A DNA stretch of 64,000 bases from Salinimonas marina. GTDB taxonomy: Bacteria > Pseudomonadota > Gammaproteobacteria > Enterobacterales > Alteromonadaceae. The notes below the pieces were generated by a model. The model made no database searches and was not told the origin of the DNA. It worked only from the letters and a program-made list of their open reading frames with translations. Location: positions 1,424,501 to 1,488,500 of the forward strand of contig NZ_CP064795.1 in assembly GCF_015644725.1 (NCBI RefSeq), written 5' to 3'. The position numbers and the translations under genes were made by a program. Position 1 is the stretch's first letter. Every line of letters starts with the position of its first letter. This document shows, piece after piece, positions 49,466 to 59,508 of this stretch.

Positions 49466-50451
49466 ATACACAACGTACCGCAACGTTGTTACTGGTGGAT
49501 GATGAGCCGGTTAACTTAAGGGTACTAAAGCAGCTACTCGGTGCGCACTATAATCTGGTATTTGCAAAAAATGGTGAGGAAGCCATACGTCTGGCTACCT
49601 CGCAATTGCCTGATCTGATTTTACTGGATGTGATGATGCCGGGCATGACCGGCTTTGAAGTTTGTCAGTCGCTGAAACTCAGAACCGAAACCCGGGCAAT
49701 CCCGATAATTTTTGTTACCGCCTTGAGTGAGGAACATGATGAGGCCCGTGGCTTTGAAGTCGGAGGGGTGGATTATGTGACCAAACCAATTTCACCCTCA
49801 GTGGTTCAGGCCAGGGTCAAAACCCATTTGTCCCTGATGCAGGCAGACGAGCTTAAACGCACCCGTTTGCAGGTCATCCAGCGATTGGGCCGGGCGGCCG
49901 AATACAAAGACAACGAAACCGGCATGCACGTGCTGCGAATGAGTCACTTTTCAAAAGTATTGGCGCTGGCCTGGGGGTTTTCAGCGGATCAGGCCGATAT
50001 TTTGTTGCATGCGGCACCGATGCACGACATTGGCAAAATTGGCATTCCCGATGCTATTTTGCAAAAGCCGGACAGACTGACGGATGAGGAGTACGAAATC
50101 ATGAAAACCCATCCGCTCATCGGCGCAGAAATTCTTGGGGATGCGAACTCTAAATTATTGCAAATTGCCAAGTCGGTGGCATTAACCCATCACGAAAAAT
50201 GGGATGGCACGGGCTATCCAAATGGTCTAAAGGGTGAACAAATTCCCATTGAGGGCCGTATAGTGGCAGTAGCGGATGTGTTTGATGCACTAACCAGTAA
50301 GCGTCCCTATAAAGGTGCCTGGACACTGGAACAGACGCTGGCCGAAATGCGCGCCCAGAAAGGCCGGCATTTTGAACCCAGGCTGGTGGACCTACTGGAG
50401 CAGAACCTGGATGAAATTCTGACTATCAAAGCGCAGTTTGAAGATGACTGA
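49459..50451 (+). CDS. HD-GYP response regulator (cyclic-di-GMP phosphodiesterase)
   Basis: A 330-residue two-domain protein. The N-terminal receiver carries the phospho-acceptor Asp57 in LILLDVMMPG with DD near residue 15, and the C-terminal HD-GYP domain carries HD at 189-190 in HDIGKIGIP and GYP at 252-254 in WDGTGYPNGL. Both are intact, so it should hydrolyse cyclic-di-GMP when phosphorylated. Its ATG lies inside the end of the hybrid kinase gene, indicating coupling. With the GGDEF-EAL protein at the left end of the window, this makes two cyclic-di-GMP modules in 64 kb. Confidence 0.95.
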   Translation: MLNTQRTATLLLVDDEPVNLRVLKQLLGAHYNLVFAKNGEEAIRLATSQLPDLILLDVMMPGMTGFEVCQSLKLRTETRAIPIIFVTALSEEHDEARGFEVGGVDYVTKPISPSVVQARVKTHLSLMQADELKRTRLQVIQRLGRAAEYKDNETGMHVLRMSHFSKVLALAWGFSADQADILLHAAPMHDIGKIGIPDAILQKPDRLTDEEYEIMKTHPLIGAEILGDANSKLLQIAKSVALTHHEKWDGTGYPNGLKGEQIPIEGRIVAVADVFDALTSKRPYKGAWTLEQTLAEMRAQKGRHFEPRLVDLLEQNLDEILTIKAQFEDD

Positions 50452-50632
50452 GCCGCGCGGTTGCTAAGTTACTTCAGAGCCAGTATACTATGCGCACATA
50501 ACCAGCTGGAGTAAGCATTAGCTATGCGTACTTATGTTTTTCCAGCCGTTTTTTGTTGTTAGGCATTAACATGGCAACAACAAAAAATGTGTGCAACTGC
50601 CAGTCTGGTAGTCTGGGTTCAGTTTTTTTCCA

Positions 50633-50660
50633 AAAAGCCCCGCTGGTCCGGGGCTTTTTG
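50633..50660 (+). terminator. Intrinsic terminator before the rimP operon
   Basis: AAAAAGCCCCG, CTGGTC and CGGGGCTTTTT make a strong hairpin with T tract. It separates the HD-GYP gene from rimP. A second, weaker GGGC-loop-GCCC stem followed by seven T at 50712-50731 lies only 18 bases before the rimP start and could act as an attenuator or be incidental. Confidence 0.85.
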
Positions 50661-50748
50661 TTGTATCGACTTTGAGCCGTAGCTGCTCAGACAGGGTGTT
50701 AATTATCAGTTGGGCTTTAGGCCCTTTTTTTGTTTTTGGAGGTTAGGA

Positions 50749-51207
50749 TTGGCAAAGCTTGAAGATAAGCTGACCGAAATGCTGGAGCCGGCGGTAGAGG
50801 CGTTGGGCTTCGAACTTGTGGGTGTCGAGTATGTTCGTGCTGGTAAGCACTCAATTTTGCGAGTGTATATTGAGCATGAGAATGGCATCACCGTAGATGA
50901 TTGTGCGGACGTCAGTAATCAAGTTAGCGCAATCCTGGACGTCGAAGATCCCATTAGCAATGAATATAATCTGGAAGTTTCTTCCCCCGGTATGGAACGG
51001 CCGCTGTTCAAAGAAAAACACTTTGCAGACGCGGTCGGTGAAATCGTACAGATTCGTCTGACAATGCCCATGGATAACAGACGCAACTTTAAAGGACCAT
51101 TACTTGCCTGTGAAAACGGCACGGTAAGTATTGAAGTGGATGGCCAGCAGTTCCAGTTAGCTGTGGCGAATATCGATAAAGCTAACGTTGTTCCCACATT
51201 CGACTAA
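50749..51207 (+). CDS. rimP: Ribosome maturation factor RimP
   Basis: A 152-residue RimP, which assists 30S subunit assembly. The family opening [43 protein letters not shown] and VDGQQF segments are clear. The proper start is the TTG at 50749, with GGAGG six bases earlier; starting at 50710 would add a nonfamily stretch that belongs to the attenuator-like leader. It is the first gene of the nusA-infB operon. A TTG start together with a stem-loop close by may keep expression low. Confidence 0.93.
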   Translation: MAKLEDKLTEMLEPAVEALGFELVGVEYVRAGKHSILRVYIEHENGITVDDCADVSNQVSAILDVEDPISNEYNLEVSSPGMERPLFKEKHFADAVGEIVQIRLTMPMDNRRNFKGPLLACENGTVSIEVDGQQFQLAVANIDKANVVPTFD

Positions 51208-51253
51208 CGGAACAGTACGCGCTTTCATATCAGGAAGCATTAGTGAGGCGAAC

Positions 51254-52747
51254 ATGAATAAAGAAATTTTGTTAGTGGCGGAAGCCGTTTCAAATGAAAA
51301 ACAAGTGCCCCGGGAAAAGATTTTTGAAGCATTGGAATTTGCTATTGCCAGTGCGACTAAGAAAAAGAACGAAGGCGACATAGAAGTACGGGTCAGTATT
51401 GATCAGCGTACCGGCGATTTTGATACATTTCGTCGCTGGTTAGTGATTGAAGATGATCAGGAACAAACCAACCCGTATGCAGAAATTACGATTTCTGCAG
51501 CGCAGGTCGACGAACCCGATCTGCAACTGGGCGATTATGTTGAAGAACAGATTGAATCAATTAAATTCGACCGCATAACTACTCAGACCGCCAAACAGGT
51601 TATCGTGCAAAAGGTTCGTGAAGCCGAACGGGCACAAATGATTGCCGAGTACGAAGACAAGGTTGGCGAACTGGTTACCGGTACAATTAAGAAAGTAAAT
51701 CGTGACAACATCATTGTTGATTTAGGCAACAACGCCGAAGGCGTTATCTATCGTGATGATATGTTGCCGCGCGAAACCTTCCGTCCAGGCGACCGGGTGC
51801 GCGGATTACTGTATGTTATTCGCCCCGAAGCACGTGGCGCGCAGTTGTTTATCAGCCGGACTCATCCAGACATGCTGGTTGAGCTGTTCCGCTTAGAAGT
51901 GCCGGAAATTGCAGAAGAAACTCTGGAAATTAAATCGGCAGCGCGGGATCCGGGTTCGCGGGCAAAAATCGCGGTTAAAACCAACGACAAACGTCTTGAT
52001 CCGGTTGGGGCGTGTGTGGGTATGCGTGGTTCACGTGTACAGGCGGTTTCGGGTGAACTTGGCGGTGAGCGGGTTGATATTGTGCTGTGGGATGAAAATC
52101 CGGCGCAGTTTGTTATCAATGCTATGGCCCCGGCCGAAGTTGCCTCTATCGTGGTTGATGAAGACAATAACACCATGGATGTGGCGGTAGAAGCCGACAA
52201 CCTGGCACAGGCCATTGGCCGTAGCGGACAAAATGTGCGTCTGGCCAGTCAGTTGACCGGTTGGGAGCTAAACGTGATGACCATTGATGATCTCAATGCG
52301 AAGCACGAAGAAGAAAACTCAAAAGTGTTGAAGCTGTTCACAGAATATCTGGACATTGATGAAGATTTTGCCGGTGTGCTGGTGGACGAAGGATTCAGTA
52401 CGCTGGAAGAAGTGGCCTATGTGCCTGTAAGCGAACTGCTGGCCATTGAAGGGCTGGATGAAGATATGGTCGAAGAGCTGCGTAATCGTGCCCGTGCAGT
52501 ATTGACCACTAAGGCGCTGGCCAGTGAAGAATCACTGGAAGGTGCCGAGCCAACTGAAGCCTTGCTGAATTTAGAAGGCATGAGCAAACATGTCGCATAT
52601 CTACTGGCCAGCCGCGGCATCACCGACTTAGAAGAGTTGGCAGAGCAGGGCACAGACGATATAAGCGATATTGATGAACTAGACGAAGAGAGCGCCGGTA
52701 AACTTATCATGGCTGCCCGTAATATCGTCTGGTTTAATGAAGAATAA
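51254..52747 (+). CDS. nusA: Transcription termination/antitermination protein NusA
   Basis: A 497-residue NusA with normal domain order: N-terminal RNA-polymerase-binding domain, S1 domain (near residues 130-200, [21 protein letters not shown]), two KH domains ([14 protein letters not shown] and [14 protein letters not shown]), and two acidic C-terminal repeats typical of gammaproteobacterial NusA. I choose ATG 51254 ([13 protein letters not shown]), 46 bases after rimP. It modulates pausing, termination and antitermination, and interacts with lambda N-like and rRNA antitermination factors. infB follows by 24 bases. Confidence 0.97.
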   Translation: MNKEILLVAEAVSNEKQVPREKIFEALEFAIASATKKKNEGDIEVRVSIDQRTGDFDTFRRWLVIEDDQEQTNPYAEITISAAQVDEPDLQLGDYVEEQIESIKFDRITTQTAKQVIVQKVREAERAQMIAEYEDKVGELVTGTIKKVNRDNIIVDLGNNAEGVIYRDDMLPRETFRPGDRVRGLLYVIRPEARGAQLFISRTHPDMLVELFRLEVPEIAEETLEIKSAARDPGSRAKIAVKTNDKRLDPVGACVGMRGSRVQAVSGELGGERVDIVLWDENPAQFVINAMAPAEVASIVVDEDNNTMDVAVEADNLAQAIGRSGQNVRLASQLTGWELNVMTIDDLNAKHEEENSKVLKLFTEYLDIDEDFAGVLVDEGFSTLEEVAYVPVSELLAIEGLDEDMVEELRNRARAVLTTKALASEESLEGAEPTEALLNLEGMSKHVAYLLASRGITDLEELAEQGTDDISDIDELDEESAGKLIMAARNIVWFNEE

Positions 52748-52771
52748 GGTCAACAAGGGGATAAACACGTA

Positions 52772-55377
52772 ATGGCAGAAGTATCTGTAGAAAAGCTCGC
52801 CAGTGACATCGGAACGACCGTTGACCGTCTGGTTACTCAGTTTAAAGATGCAGGCATCACTAAAGATGCAAATGAACAGGTGACCGAAGACGAGAAACGA
52901 CAGCTTCTTGATCATCTGAGCAAGCAACACGGCAGTACCGGTGGCATTAGCGAGCCAAGCCGCATGACACTGCAACGTAAAACCACCAGTACGCTGAGTG
53001 TAGGCAAATCAAAGTCAGTCAAGGTTGAAGTACGTAAGAAGCGTACCTACGTTAAACGTAGCGACATTGAAGAGCAGAAGCGTCAGGAAGAAGAAGCTCG
53101 TCTGCAACAGGAAGCAGAAGAAAAAGCGGCTGCCGAAGCGGCAGAAGCAAAACGTATTGCCCAGGAAAAGGCCCGTCAGGAAGCCGAAGCGAAAAAAGCG
53201 GCTGATGAAGCGGCAAAAGCAAAACGTGAAGCTCAGAAAGAAGCATCAGCAGAGCAACCTGCCGGCAAGCCTGAAGCCGAGATGAGTGCTGAAGAAAAAG
53301 CCGAAGCCGAAGCTGCCCGTAAAGAAGAAGAGCGTCTTCGCCAGGCTCAGGAGTCTGAAGCACAGAAGAAATACGAAGAAGAAGCAAAGCGTGCAGCTGA
53401 AGAAGCTCGTAAACTGGCTGAAGAAAATGAGCGTCGCTGGAAAGAAGAAGAAGAGCGCCGCAAACGTCAGGAAGCCGAAGAAGTACACTTGCATTCTAAT
53501 CGTTATGCGCAACAGGCTGAAGATGAACAGGATCAGCAGGTTGAGCGCACCCCACGACGTCGTAAGAAGTCGAAGAAAAACGCAGGAGAACATTTGAAGC
53601 AAAGCTTTAATAAACCAGCACAACCCGTAGAACGTGTTGTGAAAATAGGCGCAACCATTACGGTTGGCGAACTTGCCAGTCGACTGGCGGTCAAGTCTAA
53701 TACTGTTATCAAGACCATGATGAAAATGGGCGAGATGGCAACCATTAACCAGGTTCTCGACCAGGAAACTGCCGTATTGGTGGTTGAAGAAATGGGTCAC
53801 AAATATGAACTGGTTAATGACAATGCACTTGAAGAAGAATTGTTAGCCGAAGGCACCGACGGTGAAATTGTACCGCGAGCGCCGGTGGTAACCATCATGG
53901 GTCACGTTGACCATGGTAAAACCTCATTACTGGATTACATTCGCCGCGCGAAAGTTGCTGCAGGCGAAGCCGGTGGTATTACCCAGCACATTGGTGCTTA
54001 TAAGGTTCAGTCAGATAATGGCGATGTCACCTTCCTGGATACACCAGGACACGCCGCGTTTACCGCCATGCGTGCACGTGGTGCGACCGCCACCGATATC
54101 GTTATTCTGGTCGTGGCCGCCGACGATGGCGTAATGCCGCAAACCAAAGAAGCAGTACAACACAGCCGCGCTGCGGGTGTGCCACTGATTGTTGCGGTTA
54201 ACAAGATGGACAAAGAATCAGCTGACCCAGAGCGGGTTAAAACTGAGCTGTCTCAGCTTGAAGTTATCTCTGAAGAGTGGGGCGGTGAGCACCAGTTTGT
54301 GAATGTTTCTGCCAAAACCGGTATGGGCGTTGACCAGCTGCTGGAAGCCATCAACCTGCAGGCGGAACTGCTAGACCTTAAAGCCGTTGAAAAAGGCCCG
54401 GGTCGCGGTATTGTTATTGAGTCTCGTCTGGATAAAGGGCGTGGACCAGTTGCTTCGGTACTGATTCAGGAAGGCGAGCTACGCGCTGGCGATATCCTGT
54501 TGTGTGGTGAAGAATATGGCCGTGTTCGTGCGATGCGCGATGAAAACGGCATTGAGATTAAAGTGGCTGGCCCTCTACTCCGGTAGAAGTGCTGGGCTTA
54601 TCGGGTGTACCGGTTGCTGGTGAAGACGCCGCAGTAGTGAACGACGAGCGTAAGGCCCGTGAAGTTGCTTCTAAGCGCCATCAGAAAAAACGCGAGATTA
54701 AACTGGCCCGTCAGCAGAAAGCTAAACTTGAAAACATGTTCTCAAACATGGCCTCAGGTGAAGTCAGCGAGCTGAACATCGTCCTTAAAGCGGATGTACA
54801 AGGTTCCGTAGAAGCCATCGCCGAGTCACTGGCGAAGCTGTCGACCAGCGAAGTTAAGGTCAACATCGTGGGTAGTGGTGTTGGTGGTATTACAGAAACC
54901 GACGCCACGCTGGCAGCCGCTTCTGGCGCTATCGTAGTTGGCTTTAATGTCCGTGCTGATGCCTCAGCGCGTCGCGTACTGGAAAGCGAAGAAATTGACC
55001 TGCGCTATTACAGCGTTATTTATAATCTGATTGATGAAGTGAAAGCGGCCATGAGTGGTATGCTGGCACCAGAATTCAAACAGGAAATCATTGGTCTGGC
55101 TCAAGTACGTGATGTCTTTAAGTCGCCGAAGCTGGGTGCGATTGCCGGCTGTATGGTTACTGAAGGCGTGATTAAACGTAGTGCACCGATCCGGGTTCTG
55201 CGTGAAAACGTTGTAATCTATGAAGGTGAGCTTGAGTCACTGCGCCGCTTCAAAGACGACGTACAGGATGTACGTAACGGTATGGAGTGTGGTATCGGCG
55301 TTAAGAACTACAACGATGTTAAGGTCGGAGACCAAATCGAGGTGTTCCAGGTGATTGAGGTTGCCCGCGAGATTTAA
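52772..55377 (+). CDS. infB: Translation initiation factor IF-2 (one frameshift as sequenced)
   Basis: IF-2 is the GTPase that positions initiator tRNA on the ribosome. The charged Lys/Glu-rich linker (about residues 75-280) and GTPase motifs [20 protein letters not shown] and [10 protein letters not shown] are all present. The sequence breaks near 54574; adding one T in the CCCT region restores [17 protein letters not shown] and gives about 868 residues, normal for the family. infB is essential, so the break must be an error in the sequence or assembly. It follows nusA and precedes an internal terminator and rbfA. Confidence 0.97.
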
Positions 55378-55401
55378 TCTGCGGCAAGCACATTAGATAA
55401 A

Positions 55402-55427
55402 GCGGGGGCCAGGCGCCCCCGTTTTTG
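55402..55427 (+). terminator. Intrinsic terminator between infB and rbfA
   Basis: CGGGGGC and GCCCCCG form a GC stem followed by TTTTTG, about 25 bases after the infB stop. It sits inside the usually continuous operon and may allow partial termination. Confidence 0.85.
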
Positions 55428-55456
55428 TCTGTGTAATATATATAGGAGTTTTTATC

Positions 55457-55852
55457 ATGGCACGCGAATTTTCCCGTACTGACCGTGTAGGTCAGCAGGT
55501 ACATAAAGAAGTCGCCAGTATCATTCAAAACGAGTACAAACATCGTATTGGTGATATGCCCCTCATTACCGTTTCTGATGTAGAAGTGTCGCGGGATCTT
55601 GCTCACGCTAAAGTCTTTGTGACGATTTATGGTGAAGAGGTCGATCATAAAGCGCAGGTTAAACAGCTGGAAGACAACAAAGGCTTCATGCGTAGTCTGC
55701 TGGCCAAACGTTTGCGAATGCGTTCCGTTCCTAATCTGCATTTCTTTGAAGACACCTCGATTACTGAAGGTATTCGTATGTCTTCGCTGGTCTCAGAAGT
55801 TGTGGCCAAAGATAAGGCCCGTCAACAAGACTCAGGTGAAGAGCAGGAGTAA
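55457..55852 (+). CDS. rbfA: Ribosome-binding factor A
   Basis: A 131-residue RbfA that binds late 30S precursors during 16S rRNA processing. Family segments are REFSRTDRVGQQVHKEVASIIQNE and SRDLAHAKVFVTIYG, and the VPNLHFFEDTSITEGIRMSSL tail. An AGGAG ribosome-binding site precedes the ATG. The stop codon abuts the truB ATG directly. Confidence 0.96.
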   Translation: MAREFSRTDRVGQQVHKEVASIIQNEYKHRIGDMPLITVSDVEVSRDLAHAKVFVTIYGEEVDHKAQVKQLEDNKGFMRSLLAKRLRMRSVPNLHFFEDTSITEGIRMSSLVSEVVAKDKARQQDSGEEQE

Positions 55853-56830
55853 ATGGCAAAACGTCGTAAGGGCCGTGCCATCAATGGAATTGTCTTATTA
55901 GACAAACCGGTGGGCGGCTCGTCAAATCAGCTGTTACAAAAAGTGCGCTGGCTGTATCAGGCGCAAAAGGCCGGACATACCGGCGCACTGGACCCGTTGG
56001 CCAGTGGTATGCTGCCCATTTGCCTTGGCGAAGCCACCAAGTTTTCTCAGTTTTTACTCGAAGCGGAAAAAACCTATGAGGTAACGGCCAGGCTGGGTGT
56101 GCGAACTACTACTTCAGATGCCGATGGCGAGATTGTTGAAGAAAACCCCGTTAATGTTACGGACGCTCAGGTCACCCAGACGTGCCTGAGCTTTCTGGGT
56201 AAAAGTAAACAGATCCCGTCCATGTTTTCTGCGCTCAAATATCAGGGCAAGCCGTTGTATCATTATGCCCGTCAGGGTATCGAGGTGCCTCGGGAACCCC
56301 GCGATATTGAAATCTTTGAGTTGGAGATCAAGCGTATTGCATTGCCTGAGGTTGAGCTACGCGTAAAATGTAGCAAAGGTACGTATATCCGCTCCCTGGT
56401 GGACGATATTGGTCAACAGCTTGGCTGTGGTGCCTACGTAACTCGCCTGCATCGCACCGAAGTCGCCGATTACCCCACCGCCAATATGGTGACCATCGAG
56501 CAACTGGAAGCGCTGCGTGGAGATGATGAACAACAGCCCGACTTCGAGGCGCTGGATGCTTTACTGGTGCCAATGCAGAGTGCGGTTTGCCGGTTACCGG
56601 CAATCCATATTGATGCGGCTCAGCGTCAGCGTTTTGACAATGGTCAGAGTGTTACTGACCCGTCCGGGCCTGAAATTCAGGAACATGAATTTTACCAGGT
56701 GTACGATACCAGTAACGATGACGCGCTGTTTCTGGGGGTAGGCGAAGGGGTGAAGACGCCAATGGACCAACCTGCGTTTCGCGGCACCGACAAAATATTT
56801 GTCAGCCCCAAACGACGGGTGGTTTTTTAG
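55853..56830 (+). CDS. truB: tRNA pseudouridine(55) synthase
   Basis: A 325-residue TruB, which forms pseudouridine 55 in the T loop of tRNAs. The opening [20 protein letters not shown] and the catalytic [15 protein letters not shown] with the nucleophile Asp (in ALDPLA) are unmistakable. The [19 protein letters not shown] block is also present. It abuts rbfA without a gap and precedes the promoter of rpsO. Confidence 0.97.
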   Translation: MAKRRKGRAINGIVLLDKPVGGSSNQLLQKVRWLYQAQKAGHTGALDPLASGMLPICLGEATKFSQFLLEAEKTYEVTARLGVRTTTSDADGEIVEENPVNVTDAQVTQTCLSFLGKSKQIPSMFSALKYQGKPLYHYARQGIEVPREPRDIEIFELEIKRIALPEVELRVKCSKGTYIRSLVDDIGQQLGCGAYVTRLHRTEVADYPTANMVTIEQLEALRGDDEQQPDFEALDALLVPMQSAVCRLPAIHIDAAQRQRFDNGQSVTDPSGPEIQEHEFYQVYDTSNDDALFLGVGEGVKTPMDQPAFRGTDKIFVSPKRRVVF

Positions 56831-56859
56831 TTAAAAACCCACGGTAAGGCAATTTACCC

Positions 56860-56887
56860 TTGCGTCACTGCGCTGTGTCATTATAAT
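56860..56887 (+). promoter_or_regulatory. Promoter of rpsO
   Basis: TTGCGT at 56860-56865 and a perfect TATAAT at 56882-56887 with 16 bases between, 68 bases before the rpsO start. Confidence 0.75.
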
Positions 56888-56954
56888 ACGCGCTCTTCAT
56901 AAGTTGGCTGAATTAGTGATCGGCCAACTTTCACATCCTTATTAGGAGAACACT

Positions 56955-57224
56955 ATGTCACTAACTAAAAAAGAAACTGCGGACATCGTAGCCGATTACG
57001 GCGTAAAAGAAGGTGATACCGGTTCACCAGAAGTTCAAATCGCGCTGTTGACTCACAACATCGGTAAACTTCAGTCTCACTTTGCTGCACACAAACAAGA
57101 TCACCATTCTCGTCGTGGTCTGCTGCGCATGGTTAGCCAGCGTCGTAAGCTTCTTGATTACCTGAAAGGCAAAAATGCCCAGGGTTATCTGGATCTGATC
57201 AAGCGTCTGGGCATCCGTCGCTAA
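56955..57224 (+). CDS. rpsO: Ribosomal protein S15
   Basis: An 89-residue S15, an early 30S assembly protein that binds 16S rRNA helices. The sequence, from [25 protein letters not shown] to [12 protein letters not shown], is complete. It has its own promoter and terminator. In most gammaproteobacteria pnp follows rpsO; here the next 6 kb contain no pnp gene. Confidence 0.98.
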   Translation: MSLTKKETADIVADYGVKEGDTGSPEVQIALLTHNIGKLQSHFAAHKQDHHSRRGLLRMVSQRRKLLDYLKGKNAQGYLDLIKRLGIRR

Positions 57225-57238
57225 GATAAGATTTGCTG

Positions 57239-57268
57239 AAAAAGCGCTCCTCGGAGCGCTTTTTTTGT
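57239..57268 (+). terminator. Intrinsic terminator after rpsO
   Basis: AAAGCGCTCC, TC and GGAGCGC form a tight stem followed by seven T. Confidence 0.94.
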
Positions 57269-57370
57269 GCCTGAAGATTAGTGCTTGAAAAGCTGTCGAC
57301 TTATTTTCCGCACCTAGGTATGGTCATTCGGTAATCAATTATCAGAAACTCACGGATGAAACAGGCGTGA

Positions 57371-57681
57371 GTGATACTACCCGCATTACTATGTAGCGGT
57401 TGTGCAGCCATATTGACTGTTGATCCTAAATACGATCGGGTTCCCATAGCTACGCTGGCAATAAAAGTTATTGAAAAGAAATTCCGAGAGTCTACAGCGG
57501 CGTGCTGTATAACTTTTGTATGTTTTATGGCGAGCCCGGACAATATGTGAATTCAAATGCCCGGCCCAGTGCAGTGACCTATATTTTGGTGGATACCGCA
57601 TTGTCATTCGCAGCGGACACGATAATCATTCCCTATACGGCTACGCAGCAGGCCCGTAAAGGCAACATCAAGGTCAATTGA
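57371..57681 (+). pseudogene. YceK/YidQ-like lipoprotein (frameshifted as sequenced)
   Basis: A lipoprotein-like start is seen: after GTG 57371 the frame reads a short hydrophobic piece then LLCSGCAAILTVDPKYDR, a lipobox. About 110 bases later the matching frame changes: PRVYSGVLYN, then TYILVDTALSFAADTIIIPYT, fit the YceK/YidQ (DUF1375) family, whose members are about 75-110 residues. Adding one A at the AAA run at 57479-57481 joins the two parts (KIPRVYSGV) and gives about 103 residues. An ATG five codons upstream is cut off by a TGA. It may be a real gene spoiled by a sequence error or a decaying gene. Confidence 0.6.
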
Positions 57682-57807
57682 AAATTATAATACTAATTAG
57701 TTAAATAATAGCAGTAACTTCGTCAAAAAGGTTCGCTGCTATTTTTGTGTTCTCACCTGAGGTGCTCTTAGTATTTTTCCAGTCATTGTCATACGGAATA
57801 TTGATTA

Positions 57808-58284
57808 ATGAAAGCGTGTTCCCGGAAGATTTTTTTACTAGTGATAGCAGCTTGTTTATTATCTGGCTGTGCAAAAGGTAAAATTGATATCTTAAATCCA
57901 CAGGGGCAGGTCATTGGGGCGTGTTCTGCGAACTTTGACTGGCATTGGTACGGTGCACAGGACTTGGTCAATTATCTGCTTTATCTGTGTGCCAAAAGCC
58001 ATCAAGACAACGGCCGCGTGGTAGCAAATTCGGCTATTTTAAAAATGACTATACGCTAGCCGAGGCCCCAAAAGGGTCAAAGCTGGAACAACCAAAATGC
58101 CTACCAACAGTTCAAGGCAGGCCAGTTCTCAGAACAAAAATATGGCTACCTGTTAGCAGCAATGGAATACGTGTTTATTTTGAAAAAACAAAAGGTCAGT
58201 AAGCAGTTTAATGCCGGGTTAATCAGTTCAAAGGAATATCATAAACAAATTAGCGAAGCCGAAAGGGCATTTAACGGAGAGTAG
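57808..58284 (+). pseudogene. Uncharacterised lipoprotein with two compensating frameshifts as sequenced
   Basis: The N terminus (LVIAACLLSGC) is a clear lipoprotein signal. The uninterrupted frame ends after 83 codons at 58059, but two shifts, one near 58041 and an opposite one near 58070, reconnect it to a second half in the original frame ending at TAG 58282-58284. The joined product would be about 158 residues. The C-terminal piece (FNAGLISSKEYHKQISEAERAF) resembles a SHOCT-type short C-terminal motif. I do not recognise the middle. Because the opposite shifts cancel, the real gene may be intact. Confidence 0.5.
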
Positions 58285-58348
58285 TCGGTGTCTGTGATTT
58301 GTCATACTCAATAGCCTGGCAGCGACGACTCATTGATAAGGAAACACG

Positions 58349-58599
58349 ATGGGATACAAATTCACATACTTCCCCAGCCAATTATCACCAATATAAAAAC
58401 CGTATTCGAGGCCACATTCGTTGAATTTTCTATATGTATTGTCTGCGGTATCCTGGCTTACGTTAGCTATGGCGAGCTGTTGCAGATTTTTCTACCCTTT
58501 TTGATTGTTGCTCTGACCTGCTTGTTTTTGACCATTCACAATATCTACGTCATGGTAAAAGGTATTCTTAAGAGCAAAGCAAAAAAAGAACACGAATAG
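58349..58599 (+). CDS. Small two-segment membrane protein, uncertain start
   Basis: A hydrophobic open frame with two membrane segments (FSICIVCGILAYVSYG and LLQIFLPFLIVALTCLFLTI) and a basic tail. The uninterrupted frame starts at TTG 58333 without a proper ribosome-binding site. ATG 58349 has AAGGAAA about 8 bases before it and would join the hydrophobic part if one base were missing near 58382. The function is unknown and the family is not recognised. Confidence 0.45.
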
Positions 58600-59114
58600 A
58601 CTTATGCAGGCCAACGCAGCTGCGCTCGCATTTCTGTCATAATTCGTCGCAAGGTAATTCAGGCTGTGACTTTCTGGGTTAGCTATATCAAGTGGCTTAC
58701 AACGCATAGTAAATTTTCAAAACCAGATGGCCTGAGGTCGACAATATCCACAAGCGAGCTATCAATATCCAGTGCCGGCTGCCTGAAAGCATCAGAAAGC
58801 CGGGAGTTTTAAGGAAATCCTTTGTGGCTATTGCTGTTGCCCAATGAACAGCACTTATCACCTGGTCTCACACCGCCCGGCAATCCGGCGATTATCATTA
58901 TTTCTTATCGTTATCGTTGTCAGGGGTAACACGAACAATTCCCCGTGAATGCTCGCATGTGGCTCGAAGAATAAGATTTGTGACCTGGCGATGTTTAACT
59001 GCCTTGTTACGACGCATGTTCGTAGCGTTATTTTTTCAAGGAGCGGTCAATCTGTCCCCGTTAGAAGCTAAAAATTGCTATTATATTCCAACATTCAATA
59101 CACGAGACTTAACG
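58600..59114. other. Noncoding gap without recognised feature
   Basis: About 500 bases with no credible gene, tRNA or hairpin with T tract. A 116-codon open frame starting at 58917 covers the end of this gap, but only its last 50 codons look protein-like, and these are listed separately. Confidence 0.4.
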
Positions 59115-59267
59115 ATGGCAAAATTTGATGACAGGGTTAAAGAACTGGTCGAAAAACACCCGAATCTGACCAAGGATGAGGCGATTAAAATCGTAACCGA
59201 CAAGAACGAACGAAAGAAAAAGAAAAGAGTGGAAAAATCAGATAGAGGTAGCGCTAAGAAACCCTAA
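59115..59267 (+). CDS. Small highly charged protein of unknown function
   Basis: A 50-residue protein starting at ATG 59115 (MAKFDDRVKELVEKHPNL). It is rich in Lys and Glu, with a Lys/Arg-rich end. The longer frame upstream is not protein-like, so this start is preferred, but no strong ribosome-binding site was seen. I do not recognise the family; basic charge would fit nucleic-acid or membrane contact. Confidence 0.5.
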   Translation: MAKFDDRVKELVEKHPNLTKDEAIKIVTDKNERKKKKRVEKSDRGSAKKP

Positions 59268-59508
59268 CAACGAAGAGAATGATCCGCCAACTCTTTAAGG
59301 TTGAGGCGCCTGGCTTATACTATTTGCTCTGAGTTGGCTGAGCCGTGGTATGCCTGTATTACGAAGCTTCGCTACCTGGCTTCGATCTCAACCCGCTTTA
59401 TATCCCTCCTGCTATCTCGCTACCGCGATAAAGCGCGCGCCGTTGACGTTGCGCTGCGATAGCGTCGATTCCGTTAACTGGCCTTGCTAACGCTTTTTTA
59501 GAGGCCTG

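Noticed and set aside
53025-53800. Long open frames over the infB linker on both strands
   Set aside because: They arise from the biased Lys/Glu codons of the IF-2 linker, not from real genes.
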